From Zingiber officinale (lineage: Eukaryota > Streptophyta > Magnoliopsida > Zingiberales > Zingiberaceae): a stretch of DNA of 64,000 nucleotides. This document shows positions 1-11,743 of the stretch, one piece after another. The stretch spans positions 7,215,705-7,279,704 of the forward strand of contig NC_055987.1 in the NCBI RefSeq assembly GCF_018446385.1, in the 5' to 3' direction. Made by a program: the position numbers and the translations under genes. Positions within the stretch are counted from its first letter, which is position 1, and each line of letters opens with the position of its first letter. The notes beneath the pieces were generated by a model, which worked only from the letters and a program-made list of their open reading frames with translations, was not told the DNA's origin and made no database searches.

Positions 1-976
1 GGCCCTAGCTTGGCCAGCCCCCTTTAGGTGGGTATAGAAGGTGGGTATATGTGGGTATAGTACTCTATAAATAAGAGGCTACGATAGGGACCAAGAGGAG
101 GAATTGGTTTTGGTCTCCCGATAAAATTAAGCATCCCATGTTCGCCCCGAACACACAACTTAATTTTATCAATGATAATTCATTCCACTAGAGAACTATC
201 ATTGAACTACCGCACCAATCCCAAATTACATTTTTGGGCTCCTTCTTATTATGAGTGTGTTAGTCTCCCTGTGTTTAAGATATCGAATGTCCACTAATTA
301 AGTGAGTTACTGACAACTCATTTAATTAATATATAAATCCAAGAATAGTACCACTCAACCTTATTATCATGTGGGACTAAGTCCACCTGCAGGGTTTAAC
401 ATGACAATCTTTATGAGCTCCTCTTGAGGACATTATCAACCTAGTATCACTAGGACACAGTTTCCTTCTATAATCAACAACACACACTATGAGTGATACC
501 ATTTCCCAATTTATCGGGTTTATTGATTCATCGAACTAAATCTCACCCATTGATAAATTAAAGAAATAAATATCAAACATATGTGCTTGTTATTATATTA
601 GGATTAAGAGCACACACTTCCATAATAACTGAGGTCTTTGTTCCTTTATAAAGTCAGTATAAAAGGAACGACCTCAAATGGTCCTACTCAATACACTCTG
701 AGTGTACTAGTGTAATTATATAGTCAAAATAAACTAATACCTAATTACACTACGACCTTCTAATGGTTTGTTCCTTTCCATTCTGGTCGTGAGCTACTGT
801 TTATAATTTATAAGGTACTGATAACATCATCTTCTGTATGTGACACCACATACTATGTTATCTACAATATAAATTAAATGAACAACTACAAACAAATGTA
901 GATAATTAGACCAAATGTGATTCTTTATTCATAATGAATGTTTACAAAGCTTAGGCTTTCAGTATACACTCCAACA
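1..976 (+). mobile_element. 3' part of a long LTR (same family as 7069-9739)
   Basis: This stretch matches the last kilobase of the complete LTR at 7069-9739 almost base for base. Shared blocks include the GGTCTCCCGAT stretch, the CCGAACACACAACTTAATTT stretch and the terminal TATACACTCCAACA. It ends in CA at 976 and the sequence then passes directly into a broken chromovirus pol frame. Its 5' part lies outside the window, so it cannot be said whether it is a solo LTR or one end of a full element. The superfamily was not assigned, because no internal region is visible. Confidence 0.85.
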
Positions 977-1954
977 GATGTGACCCAGAAAGGACACCTG
1001 ATCGAGCCAGAATTCGCATTTCGTGAACTTGGCGTACAGTTGGTTCTGCTGGAGGGTCTGCAGTACTATCTTCAGGTGTTCTGTGTGTTCTTCCTGAGTT
1101 TTGGAATAAATAAGAATGTCGTCGATGAACACGATGACAAACTTATCTAAGTATTTTCTGAATACTCTGTTCATGAGATCCATGAAGGTAGCTGGAGCAT
1201 TTGTCACGCCAAAGGGCATGACTACGAACTCATAATGTCCGTATCTGGTCCTGAAAGCGGTCTTGGGTATATCACATTCTTTAACTCTCACTTGGTGATA
1301 TCCTGATCTGAGGTCTATTTTAGAGAACACTGCTGCTCCCTTCAGCTGATCGAACAGGTCATCTATCCTGGGAAGAGGATACTTGTTCTTAATCGTGACT
1401 TGGTTTAGTGCTCGGTAGTCTATACACAGGCGCATGCTCCCGTCCTTCTTCTTCACGAACAATACAGGCACTCCCCATGGTGAGTGACTAGAGCGTATGA
1501 AGCCCTTGTCAAGCAGCTCCTGTAGTTGCTCCTGAAGTTCCTTCAGTTCTGCTGGAGCCATGCGATAGGGTGCTTTGGAGATGAGATTTGTACCGGGGAT
1601 AAGTTCTATCTCAAATTCAATCTCCTTGTCTGGTGCTAGGCTTGGTAACTCTTCAGGGAAGACTGCTGGGTAGTCACGTACAACTCGGACCTCCTCTAGC
1701 TTTTGGTCCTTGTCCTAACTGGTACTGACTACATGTGCTAGGAATCCCGTACATCCTGAATCCAGTAGTTTCTGCGCTTTCAGAGCTGAGAGAAACTTCT
1801 TAGTCTTTCTCTTTGGTTCTCCGATGTACCCAAACTGCACTCCTGCTTCAGGTTGGAATACAACTTTCTGTTTACGGCACTCTATGGAGGCACCGTACTT
1901 GATCAAAAAGTCCATTCCTAAAATAACGTCGTAGTCAGTCATATCTAACACTAT
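977..1954 (-). pseudogene. Chromovirus (Ty3/Gypsy, Tekay-like) protease-RT fragment
   Basis: Reading on the minus strand, 1951-1718 encodes the end of an aspartic protease, including the flap-side motif VILGMDFL. An in-frame TAG at 1717-1715 follows, and the frame then continues into reverse transcriptase. RT motifs visible are the [17 protein letters not shown] block, the [13 protein letters not shown] block, [10 protein letters not shown] and the catalytic [10 protein letters not shown]. The fragment ends where the LTR at 1-976 was inserted, so the RT thumb, RNase H and integrase are missing. The protease active-site half and all of gag are also absent: upstream the frame runs into an inverted repeat. 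The closest lineage by motif is Tekay/Del; this is an inference without a tree. It is not functional. Confidence 0.9.
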
Positions 1955-2479
1955 CAGTTGATCGATTGGAGTTGTCTGATCGATCCACTGATCGATTCAA
2001 CGTGCTACTGTGCACGGAAGAATTTCTGGATTGATCAACTAATCGATCCAAGATGACCAATCGATCCAATGATCGATTCAGAATCTCTCTACTTGCGGGA
2101 GCAAATTCCCCAATCGATCGGCTGATCGACCCATGGCCGATCGATCAGCCGATCGATTGGAGGAAGTCCCCGCGTACATAATACTATGAGATCGATCAGC
2201 TGATCGATTGAGGAATCCTCAATCGATCAGCCGATCGATTGGGAAGCGATCTGTCGCGAACAGAAAGCTGATGAATCGATCAGCTGATCGATCGGCCATG
2301 GGTCGATCAGCCGATAGATTGGGGAATTTGCTCCCGCAGGCAGAGAGCTTCTGAATCGATCATTGGATCGATTGGTCATCCTGGATCGATCAGTCTATCG
2401 ATCCAGAAATTCTTCCGTGCACAGTAGCACGCTGAATCGATCAGTGGATCGATCAGACAACTCCAATCGATCAACTGAT
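1953..2479. repeat. ATCGAT-rich long inverted repeat (two 197-bp arms)
   Basis: The left arm 1953-2149 is the near-perfect reverse complement of the right arm 2283-2479, with a 133-bp spacer. Landmarks paired across the axis include TGCACGG/CCGTGCA, the GGGAGCAAATTCCCC stretch and its complement, and CCCATGGCC/GGCCATGGG. More than twenty ATCGAT hexamers lie in arms and spacer, and many sit in smaller palindromes such as CAATCGATCAGC. It replaces the gag region between the chromovirus LTR-like end and its protease. Transcribed, it would fold into a long hairpin. Confidence 0.9.
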
Positions 2480-2699
2480 CGATTGGAGTGTCTGATATCA
2501 GCTGGAAGGGTTTCATTTCAGTTTTTGAACAGAAAGAAAGTTTAGGTTCTCTTCCTTAGTATATGTACAACTTCAGAAGTGCATAGTGAATAGCAGAGAG
2601 TTTTAATTAGTACAGTTTTTCCGTAACTTTATAGTTTAGCACAGCATAATGTGACGGTCCAGCCACGCAGCCTAGTTCAGTAGGGGGCGGGTCGTTACA
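2480..2699 (-). mobile_element. Putative 5' LTR start of the chromovirus fragment
   Basis: On the minus strand this sequence begins TGTAACGACCCGCCCCC at 2699, a typical start for Tekay-type chromovirus LTRs. It adjoins a hAT transposase frame that is cut at exactly this point. The inner limit of the LTR cannot be fixed, because no second LTR is in the window. No coding sequence was found here. Confidence 0.55.
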
Positions 2700-5439
2700 A
2701 TAATCCAAGACCTGATGTGTCATCCATCTTCAAAAATTCAACCTAATATTCTTCTACTTTTGGTGTGTCTGTTGAATCATCCAAGCATCGTAGCACTAGA
2801 GACATTTGTTCTTGATGACTCGCATCTGGAGTATAATCAAGTATTACTGAAAAATATTTTGCATGTTTAACTTTTGCAATGATTGACCTTTTCACTTCAT
2901 TTTCCAAAGTTTCTATCAATTCATTCTGAATTTTGAGACTAAAGTATGTATATTGAGATTCCCTTGCTTCACAACGTCGAACATGCTCTTCCATCACTGG
3001 ATCAAATTCAGCAACCATTTCTATCATTTGCAAAAATAGCTCATTATTCTCGACATAATGTTTCTCATCATCCCCTCAAAAGGTCAAAGTATTTTTAGCA
3101 AGTGTTTTCACAATGGAGATTATTCTTGTAAACACTTGCCTCCAATGTTGTCTTTCTTTGTTGATTTAAAGTTGCATAATGTAATCAATTGTTTGATTTT
3201 TTTTTTCATCCTCTTTTCTGATTCAACCCAAGCAATCATACAATCCATATGATCTCTACTAGCTTCATGTTGTTTAAGACTTCTATGCATATTACGCCAG
3301 TCTTTGTATCCATCATTACCCAAATTCCCCATTCTACTCATCATTTGTTTAGTCTTGAACAACTTGTAACAAAAACAAGATATTTTATCCAATGAAATAG
3401 AATATACAAGCCATCTTTTATCTATTGTTTGTCCATTTGTCATTACCCGTGTATAATGCGATGAATCAAAATGTCTATTGTTACTATCCTTAGGAAACAA
3501 AAAATCATTTACTCTTTTTGGACCCATTTCTATTAAGTAATCTCTCAATTTTTGACTGATGTTATTCCAATTTTCAAGATCCTGCAAATTCAAAGTTGAA
3601 TCTAATTTTTCATGTTGAGAGTCTTCTTCTAAGTTTTCATTCAACTTGATCAAATTGGCAACCTCAACCAATTCTTCATTTTCATTGTGACTTTGTTCTC
3701 CCATCATCAAATTATCCCCTAATTCCTTTCTTTCTATTCTGCTATTTCTAATAAAATATTTGTTAATATCACCTGCTTGACTTTGAATTAATGTCTCCTC
3801 CCTTTGTTTCATTTTTCTCTTTTGAGCTCCAAACATATATTTAGGAGGCATTTCAATATTATTTTATTATACCTGCAAGGTATTAAAATTGAATATTAAC
3901 TCAATAATTTGTGTCTATATTCAAGAGTAATAATATATTATGTTACATTTTTTTGATAGTTTTCTGATAAAAAATTGATTAAACCAAACGACATTTAATA
4001 AGAAGAGGCAACTACAATTAACTGACAATGTATATAAGAATACTATTAGACTAATTTCAAATTTTCAATGAATAAGAAAACACATTATCTTATAATTTAC
4101 ATAATATATTTATATAAGTTAATTGCAAGTTCAAAAGATTCGATGACATAACTGATTTTCTAGTAAGTGATAGATACAAACTATAAAGTAAAAGACGTAG
4201 CATGAAAAATCATCAAAAATGAAAAGGAGTTTAACCTTTTCTAGAAAATCATCAAAGTAAGCTAATTGCAAGTTCAATTATGAATTAACAAGCCTGAAAC
4301 TAGAACTGATAAAAGAAAAAAAAATTATGTGAAAATGATAGCACAAAAAGTAAAGCAAATATCAAGAACTGATAAAAGAACGCTAGAGAAAAGAAATATC
4401 ATCCAATGACCTAACTAACCTTTTTCTATGAACTAATAAAAGAAATATCATCCAATATAAAAGTAGAGTAGAGAAAGTCTAAAGAAAGATTAAAATATAA
4501 ACATTTAAACTTAATATTCAGAAAATGATGCACAAAAATAAAATCTAACCAAATTGTCCAATGTCCAAATCCTGCTGACGGATCAAGATTCAAGAATGTC
4601 AGAGAATTGCAGAAGAAATTGGAAAGAACACTGAACGCCAAAGAAAAATCATGTGATGTTAGCAGCGTTGGTGCGATGCAATGCTATGCCTATGTGCATA
4701 GGCTTAAAATGCCTTCTCGCCTCTCTAGGGATGCCCTGTAGAAGGGATTAGCAAACACGTTAAAGAGATCTAAAAACCAAGTCTTTACCTTAAGTTTTTA
4801 GAAGATCATTATAAAAGTAAGAGTGGAGAGGGAAATTGCAGGGTTGTTTTTTCTAAAAAAAATCTTGAGTGAAAAGAATCTTTCTTAGACACGATTGTAT
4901 TTGAGAAATTAGGGGAAAACTTTGGTTTTCTTGATGAAATTTAGTTAGCTACAACTAGGTTAAAGGAATCAAAAGCCCGAGAAATCTTGAGTTTTTGATC
5001 AAAAAAATCGTGAAAAGTTTATCTCAGCAAAATACCGATCTCAAAAAAAGACAAAGAAGCGAGAGGAAGAGAGCGAGAGGAAGAGGGATCAGGGATGGAA
5101 GTTTGAATGATACTAACTCAGGACTTGCTCGACGGAGAATCTTCTAGAGACGTCCTTGTAGAGCATCCGACAGATAAGATCTTTGGTCGCTTGCTGCCGG
5201 AGACACCGAGAGGAATATCCTCGGTGGGAACCTCAGATTGCCCCGCGCGGCCACCTCGAAGGTCTCTGCCACAGTTAGGTGTGTGCTGCGTGCCTCGGAG
5301 CTGGGAGAAAATTGAAAAGGATTTAGCGAATTAACCTTTTACCATTCGTGTTTTTGTACAATAAAAAAAAAATTTGAGCCCTTTCTTGGGTCGGGCCTGA
5401 GGCGGTCGCCTCTCTTGCCTCGTGAAACGTCTGTCCCTG
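2700..5439 (-). mobile_element. Truncated hAT DNA transposon
   Basis: The 5' terminus on the minus strand starts CAGGGACAGACG at 5439, followed by an AGAGGCGACCGCCTC palindromic stretch, a pattern common at plant hAT ends. A transposase remnant lies at 3851-2743. The other terminus is missing: the element is cut at 2700, where the chromovirus LTR begins, so the chromovirus most likely inserted into it. About 1.6 kb between the terminus and the transposase start (3852-5439) is AT-rich leader with no coding sequence that I can support. Confidence 0.7.
2743..3851 (-). pseudogene. hAT transposase, TTF-type zinc finger plus DUF4371 part
   Basis: The first part (3851-3120, 243 codons) has a lysine-rich N-terminus followed by a TTF-type zinc-finger region. 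Recognisable stretches are NDFLFPKD, RWLVYSISLDKISCFCYKLF and the W..MHRSLKQHEAS..H tail typical of plant zinc-finger MYM-like hAT transposases. The second part (3033-2743) resembles the start of DUF4371, with VILDYTPDASHQEQMSLVLR. The two lie in different frames with stops between 3033 and 3120, and a TAG near 2743 replaces a residue usually tryptophan. The catalytic core and the C-terminal dimerisation domain are missing. It is a dead fragment. Confidence 0.8.
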
Positions 5440-5440
5440 T

Positions 5441-5985
5441 AAATAAGGTGACATAATAATGAGTATAAAAAATAAATATTTAATAAATTTGGAATATAAA
5501 AAATATTAATAAATTTATAAATAAGGTATATTAATATTAAAACAAAATATTCTTAATTTTGTTGAGATTTAAATTCTTGTCCCTATTACAAAACTCAATC
5601 CGAGATGGTAAAGAATAAAGATAAATAAGGTGATATAATAATGCGTATAGAAAATAAATATTTAATAAATTTGGGATATAAAAAATAAATATTAATAAAT
5701 TTATAAATAAGGTATATTAATATTTAAAAAAATTCTTAATTTTGTTGCGATTTAAATTCTGATCCTGTATCAGTCAACTCAATCTTCTTCCTAAGGGTAA
5801 AGAATAAAGATAAATAAGGTGACATAATAATAAGTATAGAAAATAAATATTTAATAAATTTGGGATATAAAAAATAAATATTAATAAATTTATAAATAAG
5901 GTATATTAATATTAAAATATGTGTGAGGGTAGGTTAATAAAAGATAAGTAACTTTGATGTTAAAATAGATGGGAATGTATGTTAA
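5441..5985. repeat. AT-rich tandem repeat, about three units of 180-190 bp
   Basis: Units begin with AAATAAGGTGACATAATAAT near 5441, 5633 and 5812, giving spacings of 192 and 179 bp. Each carries an AAATTTATAAATAAGGTATA block. A related sequence reappears at 26455-26640, beyond the whole nested transposon block. No coding potential was seen. Confidence 0.8.
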
Positions 5986-5998
5986 TAAAAGATAAGTG

Positions 5999-6810
5999 TT
6001 TGTTGGTGTAATCTTCTTAGGATTTCGGTTGACCAAGTTGATTAAGTTTGAATGGATTGGAGCTTAAGTTTTAATATTTGATAATATGTAAAATAGAAAT
6101 TAAGTAGGTCATGAACGATCGAATACTTGATTAGAAAAAGTTTTAATTGAATGTTAGGCAAGGTAAAGTCCTAAACTCGAGAGTTAAGCAAAGGGAAGTA
6201 CAATAGAAAGATTAGCTACAGGGAAATCTAAGTAGGTTAAGAAGGATTGGATACTTGGCTCTAATTGGAGGTTAGGCAGGATGGAAGTCTACTAAGTTGC
6301 TAGTTCTAACTTATATTCGACAAAAGAAAGTCCAAGTAGATCGAGGAGAATCACACATTGGCAAAAGAAATCTCTAACTGTAGTTAGGTATGGTAAAATC
6401 CTAACTGAGGTTAGGAAGAGTGGAAGTCTACTAAATGACTAGTCCTAATTGAAGGCTATCCAAGTGAGTCAAGGAGGACTACACTTGGTGATTAAAAGTT
6501 CAACAGGAAGTTGGTATAAGATAGAAAGTCCAAGTAGGTCAAGGGTTAACCGGACACATGGTGAGGAAGCCTTGGTAGGTTAAGGTTAATCGATGTTAGG
6601 CAATGAAAAATCCCAACAAGTCAAGATTGACCGAATGTTGGGCAAGAGAGTTAAGGTTAGGTAATCGATTGGTCCCAAGACTAATCAATTGGGTTGATTG
6701 CCCAATCGATCGGAGATCATTCGTGCAAGCACGGAAAGGTGTTGACTTGATTCAACCCTTTCCAATTGATTGGGTCAATCTATTGGAGGTCATTCGTGCA
6801 AGCACAAAAA
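5999..6810 (+). repeat. SIRE-type LTR-like repeat, first copy
   Basis: It starts TGTTGGTGTAATC and contains repeated phrases such as AAGTCCAAGTAGGTCAAGG and GACCGGATGTTGGGCAAG that are also present (inverted) at 62856-63300. The copy ends at 6810, where a second copy begins with the same AAAAGATAAGTGTTTGTTGG junction. No protease, integrase or RT is present, so the assignment to a Copia/SIRE LTR rests on style only. Confidence 0.5.
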
Positions 6811-9800
6811 GATAAGTGTTTGTTGGTGTAATCTTCTTAGGATTTCGGTTGATCAAGTTGATTAAGTTTAAATGGACTGAAACTTGAGTTTTAATATTTG
6901 ATAATATGTAAAATAGAAATTAAGTATGTCATGGAGGATCGAATATTTGATTAGAAAAAGTTTTAATTGGAAGTTAGGTAAGGTAAAGTCCAAAACTCGA
7001 GGGTTAAGCAAGGGAAAGTACAATAGAAAGATTAGCTACAGGGAAATCTAAATAGGTCAAGAAAACTGTGTTGGTTGCTACTCGGAAAGCCTAGAGGTTC
7101 CACTGTACAAAAATTTTGTACAAAGGTCTGAACCTTTTCCTAGCTACCATGTGTTCTTTTAAATTAAATTTTGGATCGCCTGCGGAACTTAACACGTTTG
7201 ATCCAAAATTTAATCTATTTGTTCTTTTAGGTTTTGACTTGGATCTCCTGCGGAACTTAACACGTTCGATCCAAATCACCTAAGTTATTAATTCCATTAA
7301 ATATTAATTTCCATAATTGGTTCCCAGTACTGACGTGGCGAGGCACATGGCCTTCTTGGATATGGGGGCAACCACCACCGACTAGACAAAACCTTTTATA
7401 GAAAGATAATATTTAATTTCCTAAAATAACTTTAGGTTAACCAAAAGGAACAATCAAATCACAAGGAAAAGAAGAAAACATAAGAACACTACATCGAAAA
7501 TAAATTCAAAATACTAGAATCGTAAGCCTCTTGTATTTGGTATTATTTCCAAAAATAACTAGTATGATGCGGAAAGGAAAAATACTAGTTATACCTTTTA
7601 GAAAGACCTCTTGATCTTCTACCGTATTCCTCTTCTAACCTCGGACGTTGTGTGGGCAACGATCTTCCGAGATGAGAACCACCAAGCACCTTCTTCTTCC
7701 TTCTAGGTTTCGGCCACCAAAATTCTCCAAGAGAAGTAGAGGTCCGGCCACCACCACCAAGCTCCAAGGGATGCAAGAAATAAAACCTCCTTTCTCTCTT
7801 TCTTCTCCTAGCTAGAACCGGCCACCATCAAGAGCTCCAAGAGGGATTGCCGCCGGCCACAAGAAGAAGAGAAGAGGAAGAAGCTAGGGCCGGCCACCAA
7901 GGAGGAAAAGAGAGGAAGAATAGAATAGAGTTGTTCACCATGAAGCCTTCTCTACCCCCTCTTTTATAATCCTTGGTCTTGGCAAATAAGGAAATTTAAT
8001 TAAAAACTTCCTTAATTATTTTGCCATGAAAAAGAAAATTTTATTTAATTAAAAATAATTTCCTTTTTACAAATACAATGGCCGGCCACACCATTCCACA
8101 AATCAAGGAAATTTTAATTCACACAAGAATTAAAACTTCCTAATTTGCTTTCGGAAATTTATAAAAATTTCTCAAATAATTTTTCCCTTCATGGTGGTTA
8201 ATAAAAAGGAAATTTTATAAATTAAAATATTTCTTTTAAACATGTGGATAAAAAGAAAGTTATCTCTAAAAATTAAAATCTCTTTTAATCTACAAATAAG
8301 GAAAGATATCAAATCTTTTCTTAATCTTTTGTAGAAACTTATAAAAGAGAATATTTAATTTTAAACTCTCTTTTAAATCATGAACATGATTAAAATTGAA
8401 AGTTTTCTTAAAATTTAAAATCCTCCTTTAATCAACAAATAAGGAAAGATTTCAAATTTTAAACTCTCTTTTAAACATGTAGATGATTTACAAATAAGGA
8501 AAGTTTTTACCAAAAATTAAAACCATCCTTTTAATCTACAAATAAGGAAAGAGATTAATCTCTTCTCTTAATCTTTTGTAGAAAGTTATAAAAGGAAATT
8601 TTTAATTTTTTAAACTCTCTTTTAAAATCATGATATCCACATTTTAATAAAAATCCTTTTTAATATTCTAGTGGCCGGCCATCTAAGCTTGGGACCCAAG
8701 CTTTGGCCGGCCACCTACATGGCTCATCCACTTGGACTTGGCCGGCCCTAGCTTGGGTTCCAAGCTAGCTTGGCCGGCCCCATTGGATGGGTAAGAAGGT
8801 GGGTATGCGGTGGGTATAAATCTTTATATACTAGAGGCTACGATAGGGACCGAGAGGAGGAATTGGTTTTGGTCTCCCGATGAAATTAAGCATCCCGTGT
8901 TCGCCCCGAACACACAACTTAATTTCATCAATAATAATTCATTCCACTAAAGAACTATTATTGAACTACTGCACCAATCCCAAATTACATTTTTGGGCTC
9001 CTTCTTATTATGAGTGTGTTAGTCTCCCTGTGTTTAAGATAACAAATGTCCACTAATTAAGTAAGTTACTGACAACTCACTTAATTAATATCTAGCTCCA
9101 AGAGTAGTACCACTCAACTTCATCGTCATGTCGGACTAAGTCCACTGCAGGGTTTAACATGACAATCCTTATGAGCTCCTCTTGGGGACATTCTCAACCT
9201 AGATCACTAGGACACAGTTTCCTTCTATAATCAACAACACACACTATAAGTGATATCATTTCCCAACTTATCGGGCTTATTGATTCATCGAACTAAATCT
9301 CACCCATTGATAAATTAAAGAAATAAATATTAAATATATGTGCTTGTTATTATATTAGGATTAAGAGCACACACTTCCATAATAACTGAGGTCTTTGTTT
9401 CTTTATAAAGTCAGTATAAAAGAAACGACCTCTAATGGTCCTACTCAATACACTCTAAGTGTACTAGTGTAATTATATAGTTAAGATAAACTAATACCTA
9501 ATTACACTACGACCTTCCAATGGTTTGTTCCTTTCCATTATGGTCGTGAGCTACTGTTTATAATTTATAAGGTACTGATAACATGATCTTCTGTGTGTGA
9601 CACCACACACCATGTTATCTATAATATAAATTAATTGAACAACTACATTTATCATAAATGTAGACATTTGACCAATGTGATTCTTATTTCTAGATAAATG
9701 TTTATACCAAAAGCTAGGCTTTTAGTATACACTCTAACAAACTGTAGTTAGATATGGTAAAATCCTATCCGAGGTTAGGAAGAGTGAAAATTTACTGAGT

Positions 9801-10835
9801 GACTAGTCCTAATTGAAAGTTATCCAAGTGAGTCAAGGAGGACTACACTTGGTGATTAAAAGTTCAACAAAAAGTTGGCACGAGATGGAAAGTCCAAGTA
9901 GGTCAAGGGTTAACCGGACACATGGTGAGGAAGCCCTGGTAAGTTAAGGTTAATCGATGTTAGGCAACGAGAAGTCCCAACAAGTCAAGGTTGACCGGAT
10001 GTTGGGCAAGAGAGTTAAGGTTAGGCAATCGATTAGGGTAATCGATTGGTCCCAAGACTAATCAATTGAGTTGATTTCCCAATCGATCGAAGATCATTCG
10101 TGCAAGCACAGAAAGGTGTTAACTCGATTCAGCCCTTTCCAATTAATTGGGTCAATCTATTGGAGATCATTCGTGCAAGCACAAAATGGTACTGAATCTA
10201 TTGTCTAATTGATTCAACTCTTTCCAATCGATTGGAGTGTTATTTTTGTAAAGTGGTCGATTCAACTCTTTTTAATCGATTGAGATAATCAATTGGAGTG
10301 TGATTTTTATAAGGGATGTTCATGAAGAGGATGAATCGGAGTTTGCCCAATCAATTGGTAAGAGTTCATGAGCAAATAGTAGGCTTCTGAATCGATTCGT
10401 CAATCGATTAAAAGTTTTTTAATTGATTGGTATGACCGACCAATCTATTTGATGTTCGAAAAAGAGTCATTTTGCAAATTGAACTGTCAAATGATGACCT
10501 AACGATTGGGAGGCGAAAAACGGTTTGAACAGCTTCGATATAAAGGGGAGCTCGTCTAGAGTTTTCGTCATCAACTCTTGGATAATTTAGAGTGAAGTGT
10601 TGTTGTATTTCTGAGTTAACAAGAGGCTAAATCAAAACAAGAAAGTGCAAGTAAAGAAAGGTCTCTTGTTGTAATCATTTTTTATTTCTTTTATAACATA
10701 GTTTGTATTTCTTGTATTTTAGCTTCTGCGAGATTTTTTCGCTTCTGGATTATTTCCAAGGAGTATGTTCATAATGGAATTGTTTGTATAATGTAAATCA
10801 TTAGATTAGTCATCTCAATAATATAGAGACCAAGT
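6811..10835 (+). repeat. SIRE-type LTR-like repeat, second copy, split by a solo LTR
   Basis: This copy repeats 5985-6810 (6811-7068, resuming at 9740) and then continues beyond the first copy to about 10800. It is interrupted by the solo LTR at 7069-9739. ATCGATTGG-type motifs are frequent at 6660-6800 and 10020-10450. A possible promoter TATAAAG lies near 10540, followed by transcript-like sequence ending in an AT-rich tract. No open frame was supported. Confidence 0.5.
7069..9739 (+). mobile_element. Complete 2671-bp solo LTR with 5-bp TSD
   Basis: The LTR begins TGTTGGTTGCTACTCGG and ends TACACTCTAACA. It is flanked by the direct repeat AACTG at 7064-7068 and 9740-9744, which proves a single insertion. 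No internal region is present, so it arose by LTR-LTR recombination. It contains many GGCCGGCC sites and AT-rich runs (7980-8650), and a TATAAATC-like box near 8815. The 976 bases at the window start are a second member of this family. Small frames inside it are not credible genes. Confidence 0.93.
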
Positions 10836-10836
10836 A

Positions 10837-10839
<3 letters not shown>

Positions 10840-10868
<29 letters not shown>
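10840..10868. repeat. (TA)n-(GA)n microsatellite
   Basis: A short TA run is followed by a GA run, directly next to the hairpin end of the micron-like element. It forms the left microsatellite border of the pararetrovirus-bearing block. Confidence 0.85.
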
Positions 10869-10872
10869 TTTT

Positions 10873-11513
10873 GAAATTGTGTGCGACGTGCACAGTGCGC
10901 GATTGTGCGCGTCGCGCACAATATCAAGTTTCTTTTTTTTTAATTATTATTATTTTAATATTTTGAATTTAAAAAATTCAACATTTTCTTATATAAATTT
11001 CTAATACATTAATATATCCCCTCAACATATTACAATATTCAATAAATACTTAAATTAATTTTATTTTAATTTTTTTTTAAAACCAAACACTATAACCTAA
11101 TTAGGAAGCCTGAACCCTAGAGGTAAAATATATATAAAAAAATAACTTTGATACTATAACCCAAAGTCTGAACCCTAGAAGTAAAATCTAAAAAAAATAA
11201 CTTTGATACTATAATCCAAAGTCTGAACCCTAGAGGTAAAATCTTAAAAAAAATAGCTTTGATATTATAACCCAAAGCTTGAACCCTAAATAACTTTGAT
11301 ATTATAACCCAAAGTCTGAACCCTAGAGGTAAAATCTAAAAAAATAACTTTGATATTATAACCCAAAGTCTAAATCTAGAAATAAAATTTTTAAAAAATA
11401 TTTTAATTATTTTTTTTAATGCAAAAATTAAAAAAAAATAAATAAAAAAAAACTTAAACGATTAATATCCTGCGCGCACGCACAGTCGCGCACTGTGCGG
11501 GCGCGCAGGATAT
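10873..11513 (-). mobile_element. Micron-like non-autonomous element, copy A
   Basis: The two ends (10873-10926 and 11465-11513) are related blocks of about 50 bp in inverted orientation. Each is itself a GC-rich palindrome of the form ATATCCTGCGCGC...GCGCGCAGGATAT. The interior is very AT-rich and matches copy B (25921-26377) in the opposite orientation. TA microsatellites lie on both sides, as described for the rice micron family of MITEs. No coding capacity. Family membership with rice microns is an analogy, not shown by sequence. Confidence 0.65.
11135..11395. repeat. Tandem repeat of about 55 bp inside copy A
   Basis: About four to five units carry the phrases AACTTTGATACTATAACCCAAAG and CTGAACCCTAGAGGTAAAATC. 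Copy B has only one or two such units, so the array expanded within copy A. Confidence 0.8.
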
Positions 11514-11536
11514 CAAAACCGTATATATATATATAT

Positions 11537-11743
11537 AATCAGATAGTCTGTATGTATCAAGAGGTAGTGTTAATTCAGGCAAGTTTTTTACCATATTTTT
11601 TATCTGTCTAACCAGGTCTATATCTTGTTAGTTAAAATATTTTTGTCCTCTTTGTGATGTTTTATTGTACAAAGGTCCACTGATTTTTCCAATATCTTTT
11701 AGATATTGTCTAGCATAATTTAAAAGACCTAAAAAAGATCTAA
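11537..11743 (-). pseudogene. Pararetrovirus RT-connection fragment (downstream piece)
   Basis: On the minus strand this piece encodes a stretch resembling the connection after caulimovirid RT, with LLNYARQYL and GPLYNKT. It contains a stop after about 40 codons and ends at a TA tract before any RNase H motif. Position and frame show that it is the continuation of the RT frame that stops at 21144: the MITE 11744-21143 sits between them with TAA duplicated on both sides. It is a broken endogenous viral copy. Confidence 0.8.

Noticed and set aside
5107..5334. 75-codon plus-strand frame in the hAT leader
   Set aside because: Low-complexity GC-rich leader, opposite to the transposase, no domain.
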